This document shows positions 54,294 through 64,000 of a DNA stretch of 64,000 nt, in pieces. A program made the translations under genes and the position numbers. The stretch spans positions 27,326,875 through 27,390,874 of the forward strand of contig OY755170.1 of assembly GCA_963576735.1 (NCBI GenBank), given 5' to 3'. How positions within the stretch are numbered: position 1 is the first letter of the stretch; the number at the start of each line of letters is the position of its first letter. This DNA comes from Bedellia somnulentella (lineage: Eukaryota; Arthropoda; Insecta; Lepidoptera; Bedelliidae). The notes under the pieces were generated by a model. It did no database searches. It saw only the letters and a list, made by a program, of their open reading frames with translations, and was not told the DNA's origin.

Positions 54294-54731
54294 AATCCCA
54301 CCAAAAACATTTTCATGTAAAATGTTGCCAAGACGAGACCATATGACTCGCACTGTCAAAAAGTTATCAGATCTCATGTAGAGCCAAGCTTCTAACACTA
54401 CACGCCCTAACTCTACAAGGCCTAACTTCACAAACTCTACACCTTAGTCAAAATATGTGGCTTGGCCGTTCGTTACAACAAGAACTATTGTATAACACAA
54501 AAGTAATGAACAGTGAATTGATTTTTCACCTTACGCCGATGTGAATGTAGCGAAATGGCCAAGCCACATATTTTGACTAAGGTGTAGAGTTTGTGAAGTT
54601 AGGCCTTGTAGAGTTAGGGCGTGTAGTGTTAGAAGCTTGGCTCTACATGATATCTGATAACTTTTTGACAGTGCGAGTCATATGGGCTCGTCTTGGCAAC
54701 ATTTTACATGAAAATGTTTTTGGTGGGATTT
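54294..54731. mobile_element. 438-bp MITE with long TIRs
   Basis: Inverted arms of about 175 bp start AAATCCCACCAAAAACATTT and include CTACACCTTAGTCAAAATAT. The centre is about 75 bp. No coding capacity; target duplication unclear. Confidence 0.75.
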
Positions 54732-55190
54732 AATATTGTTTAAAGTCAATTTAAAAATGTAATGCAGATGTGACAGCGACTAACTTTACTCAGTAAACCA
54801 AGCCAACAAATAGACTGTTTTTATTTCTACAACCACCATCACCATATCTTCGTGAGGCTGCTACGAGGCGGACCCAAGATAGTGGAGATGGTGCAAACGC
54901 ACAAGGGCTGCTCACGTTCAAGTCTACAGATGACTTGCTTTGTAATATTTAATGTCTTGATGTAAATCTAAAATCAACAGTTATCAGCATTCTACTACAT
55001 AGCAGAATTTTTCATTTACCTATTTCTTAAAGAGCTTCTATGTTATAAAAACATTATCCTTTATAAATCTTCTGTAATGATTTTTGATAGCCTACTCGTA
55101 TAGCAAACTACATTCTCTCATTTTATAATAAAATACACTCTCAAATTGATAAGTAACTTCAGACTTAAAACTGTAAATTAGCTAGCAAGG
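54732..55190. other. no gene recognised
   Basis: A somewhat GC-richer patch at 54830-54930 has broken frames only. Confidence 0.3.
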
Positions 55191-55199
55191 TACCCATCA

Positions 55200-55451
55200 A
55201 GAGTTTCAGATTGGCTCAGCACCAATCCAATAAATCATACACTTTTTGAAATAGCAAGACAAACGGCGACGATTCTTTTGTTAGCTTCACGACTACGCGG
55301 CCATAATCTAACATTACTCAACGTGTCTCTTAAAAGTTACTTAGATGTTGGAGATGACATAGTTCTCCTACCATCATTTGGGTATGAAACTCACTCACTC
55401 ACTCTTATAATCTTTGGAAATTGGCTTGATAACTTATTGACATGTAAATAA
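55200..55451 (+). pseudogene. tyrosine-recombinase fragment (DIRS/Crypton-like)
   Basis: An open frame without its own start reads RVSDWLSTNPINHTLFEIAR, then QTATILLLASRLRGHNLTLL, then VGDDIVLLPSFGYETHS. The LLLAS..R.H.LTLL block with its arginine matches, from memory, the first catalytic-arginine box of the tyrosine recombinases carried by DIRS/PAT-like retrotransposons and related elements in insects. The H-x-x-R box and the catalytic tyrosine are missing, so this is a fragment. Family level is moderately sure, clade is not. Confidence 0.5.
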
Positions 55452-55707
55452 AAACACATGTCTCTGAACTTTGCTAAGTGTTTTATGTCAAACATGTAGC
55501 ATATAAGATTATGAGAAGTGCATCGAAGTGAAATGAGCGCAACATTTGGTTATAACAATAAATGGTACAGTAAAGGAGTTTTGCGAACTGTGATTGGAAC
55601 TTGGGTTCTTAAAGTACGCTTCCATAGTAGCACAGATAATATAATACTATACTAGATAGTAGCATTAATGCAAGTCCAGGTAGTTATAGAGCTTCTGTAA
55701 CATCCCT

Positions 55708-56900
55708 TTTTTTTTTTACGTGGGGAAATCCTCATGGATTCCCCGCCGCATGGGGGTGCGACGGATATGTCAGACTTCTACTGACTGAAACCCCACGGTG
55801 GTCCTTCGTGGTGCACAAATGTGGGGTCTCTGGGTACCCTTCAATTGCAATGTTCCCGAGACCCCACGCACCTTATGCCTCGCGGCATTCCTTCATTGGG
55901 GGGGACAGAACCCCCCTTTTCCACTTTTGTAGTCACGGACGCTCAGGACCACCTAAGCGCCCGTCCTTCTTGGGCAGGGTTTGGTAGCGCGCAGATAGCC
56001 CCACTCTGCGCGCCTCCTGCCCGTGGAGCCCCGCTTTCGGCGACGCACGCCATATGGGGGCTCCGTGGTCTTAGAAGACCCTAACCGAGGCCGCGGTGCG
56101 TCAGTGGTTCCTGGCACCGCGGCGACGACGGCCCCTTCCAGTGGGGTCCGCCAACTCCCTCTCTCTTTCGGCGGCCTCCTTTGCAAGCATGACTCGTTCG
56201 CAAAAGGAGGCCGCCGCCGCCCACGCATCGGGTCTCTCCACCATAGCCGAAACGACAGCTGGTAAAGAGAGATCCGGGCCGATGATCCCTCGGAGTTCTG
56301 CCCTCTCTACGTCCCACGCTGGGCACACTTCAAGCGTATGCTGCGCCGTCTCCTCGGGGCAGTTTGCACAGTGGTGGCACCGAGCGGCCTGCTCTTTGCC
56401 CAGCCGCCACAGGTACTTTCCGAAGCAACCATGCCTGGAAAGGACCTGTGTCAGCCGAAAGTTCAGAGCCCCGTGCTCTCGTTGCAGCCACTGCTCAAAG
56501 ACGGGAAGGATGGCCTCCACCGTCTTGTGCCCCGCACTAGGCTCGCCCAGCCTTAGCGCCCAAGCGTCGAGGGCAGCGGCCTCTTCTTGCTGCTTGTAGG
56601 CCGCTGTTTCCCGATCCGTGGGCCAGTGGCCCTGTGTCCGCCGTTCTTCGCGCCAGTGGAAGGTCGACGCGAGAACTTGCGCGTCTAACTCCCACGGCTT
56701 TGAACCCGCCAATAGGCAGGCAGCCTCTCGGGATACCGTACGGTATCCCCTTGACGCCTTGACAGCCATGAGCCGTTGCGGCGCGTGAAGAAGCGCCGCA
56801 TTCGACCCCTTCAGGGCGTCAGCCCAGACTGGGGAGCCGTACATGGCCATGGACCGTACGACTCCCATGTAGAGCTGCCTGCACCCGTTCCTAGGGCCCC
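55708..56900 (-). mobile_element. R1-clade LINE, 5' truncated, with target duplication
   Basis: GC-rich insert ending in poly(A) on the minus strand (T run from about 55708). CTTCTGTAACATCCCT is repeated perfectly at 55692-55707 and 56901-56916. The 5' break falls inside the coding region, as expected from incomplete reverse transcription. Confidence 0.85.
56101..56898 (-). CDS. R1-clade LINE ORF2 C-terminal part
   Basis: The frame is intact from the truncation point, starting GPRNGCRQLYMGVVRSMAMY and continuing GSPVWADAL. It contains LLHAPQRLMAVKASRGYRTV and later the zinc-binding-like CHHCANCPEETAQHTLEVCP. These are the segments after the reverse-transcriptase domain and the C-terminal CCHC-type finger of R1/TRAS/SART-type elements. 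The reverse-transcriptase and endonuclease parts are lost. GC content and codon use differ sharply from the flanks. No stops or frameshifts, so the insertion is young. The plus-strand frames over it are shadows. Confidence 0.8.
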   Translation of the reverse strand, partial: GPRNGCRQLYMGVVRSMAMYGSPVWADALKGSNAALLHAPQRLMAVKASRGYRTVSREAACLLAGSKPWELDAQVLASTFHWREERRTQGHWPTDRETAAYKQQEEAAALDAWALRLGEPSAGHKTVEAILPVFEQWLQREHGALNFRLTQVLSRHGCFGKYLWRLGKEQAARCHHCANCPEETAQHTLEVCPAWDVERAELRGIIGPDLSLPAVVSAMVERPDAWAAAASFCERVMLAKEAAERERELADPTGRGRRRRGARNH

Positions 56901-56916
56901 CTTCTGTAACATCCCT

Positions 56917-57313
56917 GGGTTATTCCTTAGTTACCTAGATGGTTCTCCATCATATCGATAAAATTATTTCTCGTGGTAATTCAAAAGCTCCTAAAATTGT
57001 TTTATTTTTTCAATTACTATTGCAAGGAAATAACCCTAAAAATAAATTATTAATATCGGTTTAATTGATTATAATATACAGATTTGTGATAAGACAAGTT
57101 TTCAGCGGAAATATATAAATAATAGAATAATGTTATATTATTTTGCATAATAGCCATTAAATGAGCCAGAATATTTTATAAATTTGTCATTCCGTTTTTA
57201 ATAATCGGATACCTTTATCTTTTATATTCACATAGCGTTGTTGGACCAATTCACCAGCAGATAACAAACACGTCTTCAAGAGCAGTGCTGTATGTTTTCT
57301 AGAGGCACATCAA
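56917..57313. other. no gene; end of a MITE copy
   Basis: AT-rich. 57270-57310 carries a partial MITE end (AGAGCAGTGCTGTATGTTTT) next to the full copy. Confidence 0.4.
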
Positions 57314-57614
57314 TATACCGGTTTTACATAACAATAAAACCGATATTATGTGCCGGGATGGAAAACATACAGCACTGCGGGAAGGGCTTTCTGGTGAAGA
57401 CTGCGATTTGAAAATGGCGCCGACTTTGTTTGTTCGTTGTCTACGCCCCTTGCGGTGAATTTATATACTCAACAGATCAACCAATGGTACCTTCATTCAA
57501 TGGGTATAGACCATAGACAAAAGTAAGATTAACAATGCATTCTTCAAGAGCAGTGCTGTATGTTTTCCATCTCGGCACATAATATCGGTTTTATTGTTAT
57601 GTAAAACCGGTATA
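57314..57614. mobile_element. MITE with about 65-bp TIRs carrying the promoter-like module
   Basis: Ends TATACCGGTTTTACATAACA inverted at both sides and AACATACAGCACTGC inside them. The interior is the TATATAAA/GTCGGCGCCATTTT module (minus strand; TATA at 57460-57467). Confidence 0.7.
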
Positions 57615-58620
57615 TTATGAATTCCGATTATCCACCCCGTTCAGGGTGGCTAGAAGGACATGCGATTCCGAATATCCGACTTAGGGAGGCTGTTTTGGGG
57701 TGGATAAACGGAATAAGCCGTTTTACGTACTTATACGTAAGTATGAAAATTGTTATATAAAGTACAGTTTTTTTATATTTGTGTGTGGCATACCAATATA
57801 TGTTACCTATACGAACGAAATGAAAATAGATCACCTATACACATACATACATACATATACTCACGGCCATATATCCCAAAAAGGGGTAGCCAGAGGTTCA
57901 GAGCCGAAAACTCCTCAGCCACATTTGGAAGTTGATAGAGGGAACAAGATGGTAAAAAAAGTATCGTTGGTGATGGGTACCCAAAATTCACTAGCCCTAC
58001 ACCCTTAGTCGCCTCTTATGACACCCTTGGGTAGAAAGGGGTAGGTAGTGACATGCTAAGCCAGCACTACATGGCTTTACCAAATTTTAGAACAAAAATA
58101 ATGCGGATACCCATGACAAGTTGACATAGGGTAAAAAAATCGGGTTTAAAATTTGTGCACGTCTATCAGAAGGTAAGAATAAAGTAAGGTAAATAGGTGA
58201 ATACAGCCACTTGATTTACAATCGTTAACATTAAAATGGTGACGGCAAAAAGCGGAGTCAAAGTATCTTCATCAGTTGTGTAAAGTAGTAACTACTTCCC
58301 TTCCAAACATCTCGTGAGATGCAAATGAAGTTGGAAACAGAACAAACTTCTTACTGTGAAGAAACGGACTCCACCCATTTTATGGAACAGGCGCTATTTA
58401 CGCTACGTTTACAAACACTTTCATACCGCGATGTAGGGTTTTTCCATTTTTTAGCGTTAATAATCATTTTATTTAAAATGTTCAATTAAAATCTTTTACA
58501 CAATGTCTAGTAAATACAAATAGTAAAATGAAAATTGATCGACTATCTTTTTTTAAGCCAAATTATTGCATAAATAATTTAGCTGCCTAGTTTGCGGCTT
58601 GTCCGGATGCGAAAGAGATT
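57412..58620 (-). repeat. right arm of the second inverted segment
   Basis: Partner of 41215-42392. The homology is continuous through the T copy at 57850-58075. Confidence 0.8.
57850..58075 (-). repeat. T element, diverged subtype
   Basis: Partner of 41757-41975, with an ACATACATACATACATATAC tail. Confidence 0.8.
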
Positions 58621-58811
58621 AAGATCCTTATCAATTTAAGTGATTTATAAATACGGGCATTTAATGAAGGTAATTTTTGCTCTTTACAGCTTAACATTTG
58701 GACTATATTTAAAAAAAAAAATATTTAACAAAAGTGCGTCGTCGGTGTCGCGCCGCCCGTTTGGCTGCGGTGGGATGGGAGGGAGATGGAACTCACTCAA
58801 CTCAGTCTCGC
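58621..58811. other. spacer between the two inverted homologies
   Basis: Short GC-richer patch (GTCGCGCCGCCCGTTTGGCT) unrelated to the left arms. In the left copy this position holds about 12.4 kb (28804-41214). Confidence 0.5.
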
Positions 58812-58869
58812 GGTCGGCACCCTACGCAGCAAACGTGTTTACTTTTGAATATTTTATTTACTTACTTAT

Positions 58870-58990
58870 ACTCACGCCCGTTGTTTCATTGTGGTAGGCA
58901 GAGGCTATAGATCGCCACTTTGTACGAGCCAGGCCGATCTCTCTTGCTTCTGTCAGCATTCATGCTCTTTTATTCTTTTCACTACGGACT
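58870..58990 (-). pseudogene. L LINE 3' end
   Basis: Partner of 28615-28748; starts ACTCACGCCCGTTGTTTCAT on the plus strand. Confidence 0.7.
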
Positions 58991-59191
58991 TTCGCCTTCG
59001 TAATGACAAACATTTTATTGTGATGAATATTTTTCTATCTAAAATATAGCGTTCTTTTCAGAATCACCATAAAAAACATATTTTCAGAACAAACTAAAAT
59101 TTTAAAAAACTTTTAAGAACCATGATAATCGTATCGCACTCAAAGCCCCTAGGTAGGATGTTAATCCTGTGTTAAGGGTGCCCGAAACATA

Positions 59192-59490
59192 CAAAGACAG
59201 AGCGTAGCCAGAGCTTGAAATCAGAAAATTCTTATTTTTTATTTTATTTGTTCGGAATGCTTACAGTAAATCATACAATTAGTGTTTATAAATAAGTATT
59301 CGCAACTAGAACAAATATTCTTCAGCCACTTTTGGAAGTTATGTCAGGAAAAGAGGAAAAGATTGTAAAATAAATGTTTTTGGTGATGATCTTCAACAAT
59401 TTAAAAAGCCCCAATAATCTCAGCCGCCTCTTACGAACACACATAGGAAGAAATGGGGTAGTGCTTGTCTAAGCCGACACTACACAGCAA
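59192..59490 (-). repeat. T element with about 95-bp insert
   Basis: Partner of 28127-28425, same internal insert, hence older than the duplication. Confidence 0.75.
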
Positions 59491-59798
59491 AACTGAACAA
59501 TAATGAAAATTCAATTTATGACAAACGTATTTTCGGCAAACGTCTATCGTTTCGTTTAGGTTTATATGGACTGCACCACAAACTAATACAGTGCATATCT
59601 CTTACTGGTAGTAACAGAAAACAGAGGTAGCGAGCTACGAAACGTGGCAATGCATTGGGCAATATATACTTCGATTTAAAAGAATTCATACCACGATGTA
59701 CGAAATTCAGTTAAAACGCCATCTGCCGATATTAAGAGTAAAATAGCCCATAGAAGCTTACACATTTCCAGGCAGTTCTCACATTGTATTTAAACTAA

Positions 59799-59909
59799 CC
59801 CTTTACCAGGCAATGGGAAAATAGTTCCCACATTAATTTCAATCCTAGCTACCTACAAATAAAGTTGAAATACAATGAATTTTTTATCATACCTCTGCCT
59901 GGTAAAGGG
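59799..59909. mobile_element. 111-bp MITE, piggyBac-like ends
   Basis: Perfect 14-bp TIRs CCCTTTACCAGGCA, flanked by CTAA at 59795-59798 and 59910-59913. The left arm has the empty site (single CTAA, as TTAG at 27841-27844). CCC ends and a 4-bp target near TTAA suggest a piggyBac-type mobiliser. Confidence 0.8.
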
Positions 59910-60238
59910 CTAAATTATGACTTTAATGTTAAGGAATTTTATAATTTTAAAAGATGTTTTTGTAAAATTTTGGGACATTTAGAATGCGGTAAAAATAAAC
60001 CTAATAAGTGAAATAAGCTAAAATATTCTCATGAATCGTCGAGACGGGAATATGTATATTTGTATGTTTGATTTATTTGTAGAAAGGCTGTAGGATGTAT
60101 CTCGGAGGCTATGGAACTGATTTAGTTTTTACATATATAAGCGACATTATCACATTATACACCTGACTTTCATAGGAGGCTATACATAAAATTAACAAAT
60201 TAAAGGTATTCTTTCTTAATAGTCGAACGCCGGAGCAT

Positions 60239-60482
60239 ATGCCGTGTAGTGTCAGCTTAGAGTAGCACTACCCCATTTTTTTCCGGTGGGTGTACGTAAG
60301 AGGCGACTAACGGTAATGGGCTTTTAAAGGATTTTTGGGCGATGCGGTTGGAGACCCATCACCAACAACCTTTATTTTACCATCTTTTCCCCTCTTAAAT
60401 TTCCAAAAGTGGCTGAGGAATTTTTTATTCCTTGGCTCTGGCTACCCCTTCTAGGGATCTATAGCCGTGAGTATATGTATAT
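60239..60482 (+). repeat. T element with target duplication and empty site
   Basis: GCCGGAGCAT flanks both sides (60229-60238, 60483-60492). The left arm shows one copy (about 27517-27526 region) and no insert, so T moved here after the arms separated. Confidence 0.9.
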
Positions 60483-60499
60483 GCCGGAGCATTCTTACA

Positions 60500-61135
60500 A
60501 TTGTAAATTTGAAATACTATAATAATAGTATAAAAAATAAACTAATTCATTAAGTAAAATTTAATTGCTTTCCAGTCACTTTTAGAATTAAAACGGGAAT
60601 GTGACTAAACCTTTTATAATAACAAGAGAAAGGGACTCAATCATTTCATATAAATAAAATAAAAATGATCGTGTTCCCATTTAAGACCAATAAAAGTTGC
60701 TCTATTTGTATTTGGTATTTCGCTAAGATTTGAGTCTTAGTTGTAAAACTCTGGCCGAGTTAGTAGTGATTGTGAGTCATTTAAAGTGGTTTTTTTTGAA
60801 ATAACGATGCAAAGCACAGTACATTTCAGATATAGTATGAAATAAGACGTCACTAAGTAAATGTACCATCAACTCTACGTAACACACGAGTTACTATTAC
60901 ATAAATTAAGTGTGGTGAAAAATAGCCCTACGTCTTTATTCATTGTCGTCTAATAATACTTATGACTTATTCATAAGCTAATAGCCGCTACCGAATAACT
61001 ATAATAATAATTTAATATTCAATTTAAATTAATCATTTAAGTTAAGCTTTAACGATAAAACAATATAAATATGTGCATTTGGTCTAAACATAATATATAT
61101 ATTTTTAAAGTAATTTAGACTGAGGTGGAATAAAC
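60500..61135. other. no gene; duplicated arm sequence
   Basis: Partner of about 26960-27510; diverges near 61000 where the left arm has the Penelope-like fragment. Confidence 0.45.
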
Positions 61136-61159
61136 CTAGTTGGTGTTGGTGTAGGTGTA

Positions 61160-61300
61160 AGTAAGTTTATTGTAATTTAATGTTTTTTGACATGAATTCC
61201 TCATGTGGGGATTATTACTCATAAATAAAAGATGGGGTTCGAACCCCGCCAGTGTCGAAATTTTTCTTTCCTTTAATAACATCTTTTATTTATAAGTTTA
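61160..61300 (+). repeat. S1 SINE fragment
   Basis: Inverted S1 tail halves around GGGGTTCGAACCCCGCCAGT; TAAGTTTATTGTA occurs at both sides (61162, 61291), consistent with a target duplication. Confidence 0.55.
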
Positions 61301-61302
61301 TT

Positions 61303-61500
61303 GTAGTTGTCCATGATGGGGCAAGGAGGTAATGCTGTCAATGGAGCAATGACCAGGAGTCAGTCGGTGTCTGAAAAGGCCCGAGTGGCTGTGCATGATG
61401 CTGTTCTTGTTCCTAGGCTTATGTATGCAGCGGGTGTTCGATGTAGAAGAAGACGCATGAGAAAAAAATATGTAAGGATATGTGATCGAGTGAAAAATTG
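61303..61500 (+). pseudogene. L LINE, segment after the reverse-transcriptase core
   Basis: Frame MTRSQSVSEKARVAVHDAVL, then VPRLMYAAGVRCRRRRMRKK. The SVS.KARVAVHDAVLVP.L.Y block is typical of these RTE-like polyproteins. Partner of 26635-26770. Confidence 0.65.
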
Positions 61501-61529
61501 TGCGGTTTGTGAAACTACTTACTTGACCT

Positions 61530-61870
61530 ACTTGGCGTATACCCGAGGTCACGGGTTCGATTCCCGCCTGTGTCGAAATTTTTCTTTCCTTTATTTATCA
61601 GTAATAATCCCCACATGAGGTTTTCATGAACAAAAAGATTTAAATTATGTGATAGTTAGGCGTTTTCAACATTTGCATTCTATATGAAAAGGTAGACAAG
61701 TGGCCTTCCGACGCAAACACTACTTAAACGAGTAAAAGAAATAAAGGATAGAAGAATTTCGCGCTGGCAGCCATTGACACGGTTGCTCAATTGGCAGAGC
61801 GACGGGGGCGTATACCCGAGGTCGTGGGTTCGATTCCCGCCTGTGTCGAAATTTTTCTTTCCTTTATTTA
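61530..61870 (+). repeat. S1 SINE: one 3' part and one full copy
   Basis: 61535-61576 is the 3' half of a tRNA-like head joined to the LINE fragment. 61777-61847 is a full head (GACACGG/CTGTGTC acceptor) with S1 flanks on both sides. Absent from the left arm. Confidence 0.7.
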
Positions 61871-62009
61871 TCAGTGATGGTCAATTTGTCAATTTTCCTC
61901 CCATCCATTTCCTACCCATGATAAACAAAGAACTTAATTGAATGCATTTTTTTAAACATTGTTACTGTATTTTATGATTAAACACCAGAAAATACCTCGC
62001 TCTAAATAT

Positions 62010-62622
62010 GTACATACATACATACATATACTCACGGCTATTATACAAATCTCTTAAAGTAGTCAGAGGGTCAGAATAAGAAAATTCTTCAGCTACTTGT
62101 GGAAGTTATGTAAGGAAAAGATTATAAAATAAATGTTTTTGGTCATGGGTCTACCACATCGCCCAAAAATCACTTGAAAAGCCCCAATACCCTTAGCCGC
62201 CTCTAAAAAACGCCATTGATAAGAAATGGGGTAGTGCTATTCATATATTACACAGCCATATGTATACAATATGTATGTATAAACTCACGGCTATTAATCC
62301 CTAGAAGGGATAGTTAGAGCTTCGGAACAATAAAATTCCACGGCCACTTTTTCATACATTACATTATCATTTATTCGTTCATTCATATACTCACGACTAT
62401 AAATCCCTTAACGGGGTAGCCAGAGCTTTGGAATGAGAAATTCCTCAGCCACTTTTAGAAGTAGATTGGGGAAAAGGTGGTAATAATAAATGTTTTTGGT
62501 GACGGGTCTCCAACCACATCGCCCAAAAATCACTTAAGAAGCCCCATACCCTTATTCGCCTCTTACGATCACCCACGGGTAGAAATGGGGTAGTGTTATT
62601 CTAAGCCGACACTACACTGCAT
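62010..62622 (-). repeat. three T copies in a row
   Basis: 62010-62262 (decayed), 62280-62345 (3' end only) and 62385-62622 (near-consensus). The first two match 26222-26515 of the left arm; the third has no partner there. Confidence 0.75.
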
Positions 62623-62624
62623 AT

Positions 62625-62840
62625 ACTCACGCCATTAGCTCACATTGGCGCAGGCAGAGATTAACGATCGCCATTTTGTTCGATCCTGACAAACCTCTCT
62701 TAGCTTTGTTTACAACCATCAATCTTGTCATTCATGCTCTTTTGTTCTTCATACTTCGGAAGTCTGGCTTTTTGAGCACACTCGCTATTCGGTCCAAATG
62801 TGTCGTCTTTTCAATGGAAAGTAATGATCCTTTTATGTAT
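62625..62840 (-). pseudogene. L LINE 3' end
   Basis: Partner of 26005-26205; the minus strand holds the SVLKK.DFRSMKNKRA.M type C-terminus in broken frames. Confidence 0.7.
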
Positions 62841-62852
62841 GTAGGTATGCAC

Positions 62853-62960
62853 GGCGACGACGACGATCGTGGCCGAGTGGATAGGTGACTGACTTCTTGG
62901 TCTCCGATGTTATTTATATGTGTATTTTATAATATGAAATGTCTCCCCTACTACAAGTTC
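62853..62960 (+). repeat. S2 SINE with internal deletion
   Basis: Partner of 25815-25965. About 70 bp between CTTGGTC and TCCGATGTTATTT is lost, including box B. Confidence 0.7.
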
Positions 62961-62989
62961 TACTCAATTTGGAGCTTTCTTGATGTTTA

Positions 62990-63120
62990 TGTAATACATA
63001 CATACATACATATTCTCACGCCGTTAGTTCCCATAGGGGTAGGCAGAGACTATCGATCGCCACTTTCACTTCATTCACATCCATCAATCTTTTCATACAT
63101 GCTCTTTTATTCTTCGTTTA
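62990..63120 (-). pseudogene. L LINE 3' end, not in the left arm
   Basis: ACATACATACATATTCTCAC tail, AGTCTCTGCCTACCCC in minus sense, and MKRLMDVNE remnants. It follows TTATGTAATACATACATAC, so it probably inserted after the duplication. Confidence 0.65.
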
Positions 63121-63134
63121 TATATATTTATTTA

Positions 63135-63310
63135 CAAACACACAGATACTCACGGCTATAAATCCAAAAGAGGTGTAACCAGAGCTTAGGACACAAAATG
63201 ATAGAAATAAAGTATCGTTGGTGATGGGTTTCCTACACCATCGCCCAAAAACCACTTAAAAAGCCCCATACGTCAAAGGGGTAGTGATATTCTAAGCCGG
63301 CAACTACGCG
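63135..63310 (-). repeat. T element, internally shortened
   Basis: Partner of 25548-25722. Confidence 0.75.
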
Positions 63311-64000
63311 GCATAATATATTTAAAATAATATACCAAATAAAATTGCAAGACTACAAAATGGCTACGCTTGCACAATCGTCTACGCCAATTACGACATT
63401 TCGTAGTAGTTCGTAGAAATTCTGACAAAGTGAATACTTCAATTAAAGATTGCATAGTTTCATCATCGCTATCACAACACAATCCATTCGATCTACTTAT
63501 GTCATAACTTTACTGATACTTGCAATGTTTTATAAATCTTTAGAATCATCGTCAATTTGTATTAATGAAAATATACATGGGCCATTGTACGTGAAACATT
63601 TCGCTGTTGCTTTGGCCCACCTTTTTACTACCAAAATACTTGTCCAATTCAGGTCAGCCATCTCTTCTGGAAGCGAGATGATAAAGATAAGATTAAGTTA
63701 CTTCTCTGATTTTTAGAACCGAGTCTAAAATCCGTTCGATTCGGGCGATTATTGTAATAAATATAGGCTTCGAAATTACTAATCCAATTTTGACCAATCG
63801 CACCTTATTACAGTTCAGAGGCACTGAGCAGTGAATCATTGTTAGTCAGAGAACTCAGCAAGAATAATATTATCGCACTAACAACAATACATTTGCTTCG
63901 TTCACAATTTTAATGCAACGAATATGAATATATTAGTTAATTATACCGACGCTACACAGCTAATACCACTTATCTCTGATTGACGTCACCAACCAGACAG

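Larger units (their letters stand above)
58812..64000 (-). repeat. right arm of the large inverted duplication
   Basis: Partner of 24860-28803; reaches the window edge and probably continues. It is longer because of insertions at 59799, 60239 and 61140-61870. Confidence 0.85.

Noticed and set aside
54020..54331. Membrane protein frame
   Set aside because: Phenylalanine-rich output of A-rich low-complexity sequence running into a MITE arm.
55821..56599. Plus-strand frames over the R1-clade LINE
   Set aside because: They are antisense shadows of a GC-rich minus-strand coding region.

Overview
The window looks like nuclear DNA of a lepidopteran (moth or butterfly). The evidence is AT-rich sequence packed with small retroelements, Helitrons with the TC...CTAG|T ends common in Lepidoptera, an R1-clade LINE fragment, RTE-like LINE tails ending in TATG microsatellites, tRNA-headed SINEs and an insulin/bombyxin-like peptide gene. 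I cannot name the species. Two runs of exactly 200 N (20991-21190 and 45549-45748) are assembly gaps.

Host genes are few. (1) Positions 84-1867, minus strand: two phase-0 exons of a gene that continues beyond the left edge, most like the linker N-terminal to the kinase domain of pre-mRNA splicing kinase PRP4 (PRPF4B). (2) Positions 10910-12975, plus strand: a small gene with a probable 5'UTR exon, a 1.5 kb intron and a 100-aa product I do not recognise. (3) Positions 42653-43801, minus strand: an intact two-exon insulin-like peptide gene with TATA box, signal peptide, B chain, C peptide, KR cleavage site and A chain; the intron is phase 1, as in other insulins. (4) Position 35902, plus strand: a possible THAP zinc-finger first exon.

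The rest is a layered record of mobile elements. Labels used below: T = an about 245-bp element running from GTGTAGTGTCGGCTTAGAAT to TAGCCGTGAGTATATGTATG, with some 25 copies. L = 3' ends of an RTE-like LINE. S1, S2 and S3 = three SINE families with tRNA-like heads. L, T and S3 share one 3' end design (CTCTG.C.ACCCC...GGG...G.CGTGA plus a TATG-type tail), which suggests that the L machinery mobilises T and S3. Also present are two near-identical Helitrons (31957-32895, 36935-37885) and a third nested inside an S2 SINE. Other retroelement remains are Jockey-like LINE fragments (19865-20480, 37892-39240), an R1-clade LINE tail with a 16-bp target duplication (55708-56900), a Penelope-like fragment, a tyrosine-recombinase fragment, two diverged 5S rRNA copies and several long-TIR MITEs.

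The most striking structure is a 3852-bp foldback element at 50079-53930. It has two opposed arrays of an about 183-bp repeat, identical outer termini and a perfect 9-bp target duplication.

At large scale, 24860-28803 recurs inverted at 58812-64000 (reaching the window edge), and 41215-42392 recurs inverted at 57412-58620. The arms differ by clean insertions and deletions, which give ready-made empty and filled sites for several elements.
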